From: Gnetum montanum
Lineage: Eukaryota; Streptophyta; Gnetopsida; Gnetales; Gnetaceae
Assembly: GCA_015680685.1 (NCBI GenBank)
Contig: MNCI01009275.1
Location: 183,391-212,416 of the forward strand
Length of the DNA stretch: 29,026 nt
Reading direction: 5' to 3'
The position numbers were made by a program, and so were the translations under genes. Shown here piece after piece: positions 21,816 through 29,026 of this stretch (position 1 is the stretch's first letter; every line of letters starts with the position of its first letter). Under the pieces are notes generated by a model. The model searched no databases. It was not told where the DNA came from and saw only the letters and a list, made by a program, of their open reading frames with translations.

Positions 21816-22550
21816 AATAGCTTCAACCCACTTAGTAAAGTATTCAGTTGTGGTGATGATGAAGTTATGCCCTATGATAGATTTAGGCATTATGGGTCCA
21901 ATGATATCCAACCCCCATTGTTAAAATGGCCATGTTATCTAGGTTGTATGCAAATCAATTGCTGATACATGTATCAAGTTGCTATATCATTGGCATGTGT
22001 TGCATCACTTAACCTTTTGTAAGAAATCATTTTTCATATGGAGCCAATAGTAGCCTAACCATTTAATCTTAGTAGCCATGGTTCTATGTCCTATATGTCC
22101 ATCACAAACACCCTCATGAACCTCCTCTAGAATTTTTCTACCTTTGGTTTTTCCTAAGCACTTTAGGAGTATGTCATCATAGGACTGTCAACATAATGTA
22201 TTATCACCTATGATGACAAACTACTTTGACCACTTGTGTATGGCATCTTTCTAAGAAGTTTTTAGGCCCTATGAGGATTCACCATGCATAAGGTAAAATT
22301 TGATATTGTCATACCATTCCTTGGAAGGAGCAATATGAATGATGACCACAAAGGTATCCTTAACGTTCTATGTAATGGGAGTACTGCAGTCCACAATTAA
22401 GGTGGGCAACTTGCTAAACACATCTAGCATCACACTAAGGGCTAATGTTATAATTGCATTGGCTATGGAATTTTTGTTTCAAGGTATGTGTTGGATATCA
22501 ATGTCTTTGAATTATTATAATAATTATTTTCCTAGGTCATAGTAAGGTTG
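21816..22550 (-). pseudogene. pol: Ty3/gypsy pol fragment: RNase H end, integrase zinc finger and core start
   Basis: On the minus strand, from right to left: the RNase H end reads FKDIDIQHIP, a stop, then NKNSIANAIITLALSV (about 22525-22430). A linker follows (WYDNIKFYLMHGESS near 22300). The integrase HHCC zinc finger gives ILEEVHEGVCDGHIGHRTMA and IKWLGYYWLHMKNDF, then a CNTC pair (about 22140-22000). The core starts WGLDIIGPIMPKSIIGH and TEYFTKWVEAI (21920-21816), then runs into the gap. The His-x6-His and Cys-x2-Cys ligands are all visible. Stops sit where relatives have Arg (HIPR, KRC, CQR), as expected from CGA-to-TGA decay. The right end is cut by element 2 within RNase H. It integrated retroelement cDNA when intact and is now dead. 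Confidence 0.9.
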
Positions 22551-22555
22551 TAAGT

Positions 22556-23368
22556 TGATGAGTAGCGAGGTACCCCTACACTCAACCATACGAATACGAG
22601 TGTTACATGAGCGATCCGGTCAAACTCCATAAACTAAGTGCCTACATGCCTCATGGAACACTTAAGGTTAATCATTCATTATCTTTCCAGACTTACTTGT
22701 AGTTGTCACGATTGTATGGTTAAGTAAGTCTAAGGTATGTGATTTTTATATCTTTTCTGTTTTATCTTCTATGCTAATGAGGTGAAGGGTGAAGAGACTA
22801 ATAAACTAACTTTAACTAACTAACTAAGCCTTAATTAACCTAGCATTAGCATCCATTCCCACTTACCGTTCACACCCTGAACCAATGCAACCTTGGTTAC
22901 CAAACACCATTTGTTATTGGGATTCCCAAGCGTAACGCACGTGCTCGAAGCGGTTGTACTGAATGCACTTAACTACGGGAGAAGGGTTGAGAGATTTAAT
23001 TAACTAATAAAGTAATTAAATGGTAAATAATAAATAGCAGTAAATAAAATCCTATTTAGCCTATTCCATTCACTGCAAGGTTTATCCAAGAAGTTCATCT
23101 TTATTTCCATACACAAACTTGTGTTCAGGTACAATTTTTGCTCGAATAAAGATCCTTTCACTTTGGAGTTCCTATTGTGGGCACAGGGAAATTATTCTAT
23201 CTCTGGAGAGGTAAAACTACTAGAGTCTCACTACAATCTAGGCCTAGAATGAGAAACAAGGGAGAGCTGCCTCTTATTTATAGACTTGGCGGCACATCGC
23301 GATATCGCGTACATGATATCGTGGGGGAAGACACGATATCGTGGCCTATGCAATATCGCGTCCCATCA
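22556..23368 (-). repeat. Element 2, 3' LTR (813 bp)
   Basis: It starts tgatgagtag and ends tcccatca on the + strand. It is homologous along its length to 147-954, 6397-7210 and 28563-29026. The TATA box is at 23273-23283. The array sites are at 23301, 23315, 23335 (GATATC) and 23352 (AATATC), so the last interval is 17 bp here instead of 14. Confidence 0.93.
23273..23283 (-). promoter_or_regulatory. TATA box of element 2 LTR
   Basis: The minus strand reads CTATAAATAAG, identical to the boxes at 862-872 and 7118-7128. It is preceded on the minus strand by the GATATC cluster (23301-23357). Confidence 0.7.
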
Positions 23369-23377
23369 TACCCCCAT
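23369..23377 (-). other. Polypurine tract of element 2
   Basis: The minus strand reads ATGGGGGTA, directly before the 3' LTR, and is identical to the PPT of element 1 (955-963). Confidence 0.8.
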
Positions 23378-25229
23378 GACTAAATGAAAACTCATCTTTG
23401 AGTTCCTTACAAATATTGGTAAGGTATGGGATTATTGAATCGAATGGAACTAATGGTAAATGGGATGACATGTGAACGAATCATCATTACAAGACAAGAC
23501 AAAACTGGTGTTCATAACAACAAGAGTGAACACCTTATACATTTGACATCAGGCCTCATTTGGAAACTGAGAGAGAAGAGAGAAGAGAAAAGAAGTATTC
23601 TACTACCAATGCCAAGATTTCACCTTTCGATGTCCATTCGTAAGCACACCATTGATCTCGTTCCTTGCATAGCTACTTCAGCACCGATCCATTCCAAGTG
23701 TTCCCTCCAGATCCAATCTGTTATTGCATGATTTCCATCTACACACACAACACAGTCTTGTATTAGCAAGGGTAAATGAATTTCAATGCAGTTGATACCT
23801 TGCCTCAATGAATGGTTCATTGGCTGAGTTGTCGTATGGCTGATACGAATCTGGAGATATATTAATGATGACTACCAAAGGTGTAGGGGTTCGGAGAAAA
23901 TCGAAAAAATTGGACCAGGACCTCCATGACTAAGAGAGAACCTCCGGTAGCAATAAAATGGAGAAGGAAAAAGAACAAGAAAGATGGAGAAAAAGAGACA
24001 ACTATAACATCAATGAAGTGGATGTCAAGCTGGAAATGAACAAAATAGAGTGGATTGCAAAAATGTTAAGGGAAAGAAGTTAACAGATGCACTAAATAGG
24101 AATGCTAGTGGGTCCTCCCCAAAGTAGGCTCATGCCCTTAATGCCTTGTCAAACCCACATTCAAAGAGTCTGTAGGCTCTAGGAATGTCCTTTGGAACAA
24201 GAGTTAAAGTCTTAACCACAAGAATTTACCAAAGAAAAAATAATGCATCCACCAAGATATGGACTACTGATACAACCGGCAATGAGGGGATAGATGGGGA
24301 AAGAAGAATGGAAAGGAGAGAGTGGAATGGAGTCTCAAGAACAAGGTGGTGTATAGCCCCTTATGTGTTTCATGATTAATGTGACTTAGTAGATCCCATT
24401 CCAAGTCCAGCCTTAAACAAACCACATCCAGTGACTTCGCATTAATGCATTCGGCCAATCCATCCTCTTAAAGTAACAAGAATGCATCCCCCAAAGAGCC
24501 ACCACCATTCCGACGAAACGAAGGAGGAGAGAATGGGAAGCGAGGAGGGCCTTAGTTAGAGGGAACATTTTGATTTTCAGTTCCATAACCAGTGCTTGTA
24601 GCCCAAGGGATTATTTTTTCTAAGGGGTGTGCTTTGAATTCTCACTTTTCTCTTTCTTCTTGTTTGTTTTTTCTTTTTATGCATGAGAACCACACCATGC
24701 AAAGACTTTGTACTTTTTATTAGATCAACTTCCCGATAATTGGACAATGTCAAAATGGTAAGAAAACTCAAGGAGAAAACATCCAAGCACCCAAAAGAAT
24801 GGCCAACACAAATGCATCAAGTTCCCTTGAAGTCACATCCTTTTCAAGCCTTGAGTCCTTCCTTAGTTTGAGAAATACTCAGTCATTGATTCGTTGATGG
24901 TTCTTATTAGAAAGGGACTATACATTTCTAAGCCAAGATAGACCATAGAATTTTGTGGATGAATGGATGAAGTGGACTCATTGCCTATCATATTAAAAGA
25001 AACATACCTTAGTATCAACATTATAACTTAAAGGTAAAAACAAAACATTAGCAATCAATAGAAAAATAGTTCATACCATCATGAAGAACACTTATTAAAT
25101 GACAAACTTACAAGATGGATGACACATGCACACATGCACACAAAGAAATGAAAAAGTATGAATGATGTTATAAAACAAAAACAAGAAAAGTTAAAGAAAT
25201 TTGTAAAACAAAAATGTGTAAAACAAAAA
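23378..25229 (-). other. 3' non-coding tract of element 2
   Basis: This is homologous along its length to 964-2809 of element 1. No RT, RNase H or integrase signal was seen. On the + strand (antisense to the element), 23426-23731 is open for about 100 codons and shares NG..CERIIIT..DK..VH and HLTS.LIW.LREKRE with the antisense frame at 1031-1261. A PPT-like copy with one change (cctccatgacta) lies at 23931-23942. Confidence 0.65.
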
Positions 25230-28200
25230 CTTAAAAGAACTAAGGGCCTCCAATGATCAGCATAGGTGGCCATCTCCCCCATGACTGAATGGAAATGGAG
25301 AGATCCGAAATAATGAGCGCCTATTTGAGTTTTTTAAAAGTGTCCAACTTCTCCCAATTGATGTTCTTAGATTGAGGGGTGGAAGTCAGCGACACTCATA
25401 CTCCAATGTATCTATGCCTTCATTGTACGTGTGAGTTGTTCCCCTAGTTTGTTTCATGCATGTTGGTCAGTTGCTCTTTCGATTAGCNATGATCTTTCCT
25501 TGGAGATATATAAGGTAAACATTTATGGAAAGATCGAGAAGAAGAAAGTTCCATGCATCACATATAGTGACTTAGAGGGTGATGACATGGAGGAATGCTC
25601 AACATCTCTTCCATGTAACTGGTGTGCCCTAGAAATAAAAATACAAAGATTCCTATATGTAGCAACCACACAAGTAGTGGACACCTCGTGGTTGATAGCT
25701 AATCGAAAGAGCAACTGACCAACATGCATGAAACAAACTAGGGGAACAACTCACACGTACAATGAAGGCATAGATACATTGGAGTATGAGTGTCGCTGAC
25801 TTCCACCCCTCAATCTAAGAACATCAATTGGGNGAGGGGCTTCCAGGATTAGAGAGTTTCCTAGGAAGGTGGCCTACCTTGATCCAATTGGTAATGGTAT
25901 GTGTTAACATAACCATATGTGTGAAGCTCTATTGTTGGACTGAAGGGAGCCCCAAAGTTTTATTTGTTGGAAGAGCGTGCACAAACTCAACCGCTTGTTA
26001 TTGTGAGAGCTTGTCTGGGCTTTTGGTTCTGGAGAAAGGTCTTCTCTTCTTGCGGTTGTCAAAACCAGTAGTGGGTTGAATGTTTACAGCTCTCATAGCA
26101 TTACGTTGCTACGATTGAGTGGGGAGTTCCCCTTGCATTGTTCGAGCAAGTGGTAGTGGAACTATCAGCAGAAGAGTGACGGATGGATTCTGAGGATGGT
26201 AGGTATGTGGAGTATCTTCCAAAGGAGAAGGAGTCCTTCTAAAGTACTCCCAAAATTGGTAGTGACGATGTGGAGTTGTTTGACCCATAGAGTCACTTAG
26301 AGAAACCAGCTGCTGCACGTAATAGCCATAAGGATTAGGTTGCCGGTAAGGGTATTTTTTCCTAGGCGGTGGCATCCCCCATGACTGTGAGTGTTGCCAC
26401 TACTAATGTATCCCGATGGGTTGTGGTAGAGTTCCACTTGGATAGTATGTCAACGGTTGGTGGAACTACCTTGGGTTACCTTGGGGATAAGGTAACCTTC
26501 GGGGTGCCTGTTGTCTATTAAGCCTCGGGTTAAGTGCATACACCCTAGACTCTTGTAGATGTGAGATGATTGAACAACATCCCTTAGGATGGTCATATTG
26601 GCAGATCTCACATCCATCGTCATTGTCTGTGTCAGAATCCATAACCTCATTGGAGATAGTTATTTTTCCCTTACCCTTGTCATGTGCATGGCCTGCATCT
26701 CTCCACTTTTTCTTATCAGAGTTACTACCTTGTTCCACCTTAGACTCCTCTATGATTTTCAGGACAGTTTCAAGTCTAGAGTCTAAGGAATCCCACAATT
26801 GATCCACCTTAGCCAACACTTCGGTTGTTAACTTCTAGAGTGGAAAGGTTTTTCTATTCATCAACTCTTCAAGTGGTGACTCATCCTCTTCATCACAAAA
26901 TCTTACTTCCTTCTTTTGAAGGAAAGGATTACGATTATATTCTTCTGCGCTCCCTCTTTTCCATAGCTCCCCTTCTTCTTTAGCTACTTGCTCCAACAAT
27001 CAATGAATTTCATGGGCTCTAAGCTCAGCTAATCTCCCTTGGGCATAAGTCCCAAGGGTTCTCCTAGTCTCATGTCTTAGCCCATCTACGAGGTGGCGGA
27101 GTTGATCCCGCTGTGCATAACCATGGCCCAGGCAATGATGTAGCAATGCATAGTATCGGCCCATTGTAGCATCCAAGGGTTCGTGATTACCCTGTTTCCA
27201 TCCTTGGATCTGTTTACTCAAGCTAGACACTCTGGAGTACATTTGGTATTTATCATTGAACAATTCTAACATCATACTCCATCTCCTAATGGTTTCCGGT
27301 TCTAAGGACCGGTACTCTGCTTCCTTTATGAGTATCCTCAAAAACAACTTTAGTTTCTACCACTTGTTCTCAATATTTTGCAAGGTGTAGGCATCATGGA
27401 ATGCCTGTAAATGATTTTTCATATCAACATTGTATCCCCCTTCGAAGCATGGGATATTATTCATGTCTAAGCGCTTGATCAAGCTATCTTTTTGATGCCT
27501 TGAGGGTATTCTAACTACCTTCGTAATATCGAGCATACTTCGGGTGGCAAGTAGGGGTTCATCATGATCATCTCTTTCATGATGTTTATGATGTCTACGT
27601 TGTTCCCTACTTTCCCTTCATTCATGCCCTTGTCCTCGCTCTCGACTCTCTCATTGAGGTCTCTCATTTTGCCTACCCTTATCCTCACTATTATGCTTTG
27701 TTTGGTTGCACCCAAATGTGGAAGGAGAGGGTGAGTGATGTGATGAAGGGGAAGAAGAAAGAGAACCATCACCATGATGATGTTTCTCACCTTCTCTTAT
27801 GTGACTATGGCCCCGATCGTGATGATGATCCAAGTGCCCGTCCTTGTCATGTGTTGTTGTTCCCTCAGTGAATAGTTGGCGTTCACAGGGATCAGAACCA
27901 GGATTGTGTATCGTGGAGCATAGGTTTTGATAGCCCACCTCCTCACCATTGTTAGGAGGGGGAACATCATTGGATGGAGAACCCGTTATAAGTGGTTCAC
28001 CATCTTTGATTTCACTTAGGACATGCGGGACCCCTTTGCCCTTCAACAGTGTATGGTGGCTCTCCTACCCTGAGTCCCTTAAACATTGTGTAGTTGTGGA
28101 ATGATAATCCCTTGTGTCAAAATCACCTACAATGTATTCAACATATAGTTGTGTCATGCAGATCTATGCAAGAGCACGGAGAAGCATGTTTGGGATTGAA

Positions 28201-28418
28201 CGATCTGGGGGTAATACTATGTTACCTTGCAAGTCTCTCCATCGCAGTTGTTTGTCTTGATGGAGGATAAAGGTAAAATTAGGTATATACTCATCGGGAT
28301 GAGTATATACCACTCGGTATTATTAAGGAACTAGTGGTTCACAGTTATGTGTGTTAGACCGCCAACTATTTCTAGTATAATCCCTAGGTGGTGACTTTCT
28401 CTTACGAGAAGAAGACAT
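25230..28418 (-). pseudogene. gag-pro: gag-protease ruin, element 2
   Basis: The start is the ATG at 28418 (MSSSRKRKSPPRDYTRNSW), 126 nt inside the PBS. Along the protein come: IPNFTFILHQDKQLRWRDL (near 28290-28235); a His/Asp/Ser-rich low-complexity part (28046-27651, with GEKHHHGDGSLSSSPSS); the gag core (27347-27000, with RRWSMMLELFNDKYQMYSR and RYYALLHHCLGHGYAQRDQL); a linker with a knuckle-like CEICQYDHPKGC (26612-26577; Cys-x2-Cys-x3-His-x3-Cys, one residue tighter at two intervals than the usual knuckle); and a Pro/Tyr/Gln-rich part (26375-26109). The protease catalytic region, about 310 bp in element 1, is absent at the N at 25833. The post-protease tail is split by the inverted piece. 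Stops and frameshifts remain, but fewer than in element 1. Confidence 0.85.
25353..25832. repeat. 135-bp perfect inverted duplication flanking single N characters (probable mis-assembly)
   Basis: Left arm 25353-25487 and right arm 25698-25832 are exact reverse complements. One N lies at 25488, right after the left arm, and one at 25833, right after the right arm. The piece between the two Ns (25489-25832) is inverted relative to element 1: its protein reading (KKKVPCITYSD, LYVATTQ, SWLIA) is on the + strand, while everything around it is on the minus strand. Flipping that piece restores the order seen at 3010-3343. Confidence 0.9.
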
Positions 28419-28543
28419 CTTGATTTAATTCGGTGTGCTATTAACCATTATATAATTTTTTGTTTAATTAATCCTAAGGGTTTGTTTAAGCTCCCAACGA
28501 TGTGGATAATTTCCTATGTTCTACTTAGTGCACAAACACTTAG

Positions 28544-28561
28544 TCCCCGGCAATGACGCCA
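28544..28561 (-). other. Primer-binding site of element 2 (tRNA-Asp)
   Basis: The minus strand reads TGGCGTCATTGCCGGGGA, one base inside the 5' LTR. It matches 16 of 18 positions of the complement of the plant tRNA-Asp 3' end (TGGCGCCGTTGCCGGGGA), and both differences are transitions. It primes minus-strand cDNA synthesis. Confidence 0.88.
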
Positions 28562-28562
28562 A

Positions 28563-29026
28563 TGATGAGTGGCGAGGTACCCCTACACTCAACCATACAA
28601 ATACGAGTGTTACACACGTGATCTGGTTGAACTCCATAGAATAAGTGCCTACATGCCTCATGGAACACTTAAGGTTAATCATTCGTTGTCTTCCCAGACT
28701 TACTTGTAGTTGTCACAGTTGTATGGTTAAGTAAGTCTGAGGTATGTGATTTTTATATCTTTTCTGTTTTATCTTCTATGCTAACGAGGTGAAGGGTGAA
28801 GAGACTAATTCACTAACTTTAACTAACTAACTAAGCCTTAATTAACCTAGCATCAGCATCTGTTCCCACTTACCGCTCACATCCTGAACCAATGCAACCT
28901 TGGTTACCAAACGCTATTCATTACTGGGATTCCCAAGCGTAATGCACGTGCTCGAAGCAGTCATACTGAATGCACTTAACTACAAGAGAAGGGTTGATAG
29001 ATTTAATTAACTAATAAAGTAATTAA
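28563..29026 (-). repeat. Element 2, 5' LTR (partial, cut by window end)
   Basis: It starts tgatgagtgg and matches 22556-23020 closely. Only the first 464 bp (the U5 end, in element orientation) are in the window. The TATA box and GATATC cluster should lie beyond the right edge. Confidence 0.92.

Larger units (their letters stand above)
12545..22555 (-). mobile_element. Candidate element 4: long minus-strand gypsy element ending in the 12545 LTR
   Basis: A 3' LTR of the TGATGAG family (12545-13442) is followed to the right only by minus-strand remnants: a coiled-coil ORF, a plant-transposon-protein-like ORF, a tandem repeat tract, an N gap and an RNase H/integrase fragment. In this order they would form a gypsy element with extra ORFs after integrase, the position of the env-like ORF in Athila elements. 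Element 2 interrupts it at 22555/22556. Nothing proves that all the parts belong together: 15115-17695 is unexplained and could hold another insertion, and the gap hides the rest of integrase. Left flank is ctaat (12540-12544). Confidence 0.35.
22556..29026 (-). mobile_element. Element 2: gag-protease-only gypsy-type element, 5' LTR truncated by window end
   Basis: This has the same plan as element 1: 3' LTR 22556-23368, PPT 23369-23377, 3' non-coding tract, gag-protease ruin (about 25230-28418), PBS 28544-28561, and 5' LTR from 28563 running out of the window. If its 5' LTR has normal length, the element is about 6.8 kb. The LTRs look more than 90% identical over the shared part, by eye. It is inserted in the RNase H region of another gypsy element; the left flank is taagt (22551-22555). 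The internal region is about 5.2 kb with no RT, RNase H or integrase of its own. Part of it (25353-25832) is rearranged around two single N characters. Confidence 0.9.

Noticed and set aside
20784-21965. Very long open frames of about 340-390 codons across the gap on both strands
   Set aside because: They are open only because N is not read as a stop. Only the integrase-core end at 21816-21911 (minus) is real sequence with a match.
25431-25718. Plus-strand 95-codon frame as a separate gene
   Set aside because: It is the post-protease tail of element 2 in an inverted piece. It matches the minus-strand reading at 3010-3343 of element 1.
25353-25832. Inverted duplication as a regulatory hairpin or MITE
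   Set aside because: Single N characters at both junctions, perfect 135-bp arms, and restoration of collinearity on flipping favour an assembly error.

Overview
This window looks like intergenic DNA from a plant with a large, repeat-rich nuclear genome. It is AT-rich, shows heavy CpG decay, and consists almost entirely of decayed LTR retrotransposons nested in one another. The Ty3/gypsy copies carry a primer-binding site matching plant tRNA-Asp. A gymnosperm or a large-genome angiosperm would fit, but the sequence does not identify the species. I found no intact host gene, tRNA, rRNA or CRISPR array.

Left part (1-9841): a minus-strand Ty1/copia element remains as a reverse transcriptase/RNase H pseudogene (about 7330-8890) and its 3' LTR. 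That LTR is split by element 1, a complete 7.06-kb minus-strand gypsy-type insertion (147-7210) with two LTRs of about 810 bp and a near-matching 5-bp target duplication (ctaag/ctgag). Element 1 has a tRNA-Asp-type PBS, gag, an aspartic protease, a conserved post-protease tail and a long 3' non-coding tract. It has no reverse transcriptase, RNase H or integrase.

Middle part (9842-22555): element 3 is an older plus-strand relative (5' LTR 9842-10722, PBS, broken gag). Its gag is cut at 12544/12545 by an opposite-facing LTR of the same family (12545-13442). To the right of that LTR everything recognisable is on the minus strand: a coiled-coil ORF ruin (13690-15114), a second ruin resembling the 'putative plant transposon protein' family (17696-19315), a roughly 21-bp tandem repeat array (20411-20646), a 984-N gap, and an RNase H/integrase fragment (21816-22550). 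These may be one long pol-bearing element ('element 4') ending in the 12545 LTR, but that is inference.

Right part (22556-29026): element 2 is a second gag-protease-only copy, minus strand, inserted into the RNase H region above and running off the window inside its 5' LTR. Between two single N characters (25488 and 25833) its sequence is inverted and 135 bp is duplicated, which points to a mis-assembly.

The main biological point is a family of gypsy-type elements that keep gag and protease but lack the rest of pol (TR-GAG-like). They share terminal signals with what may be a longer pol-bearing partner. Their LTR promoters carry a spaced array of GATATC palindromes directly upstream of the TATA box.
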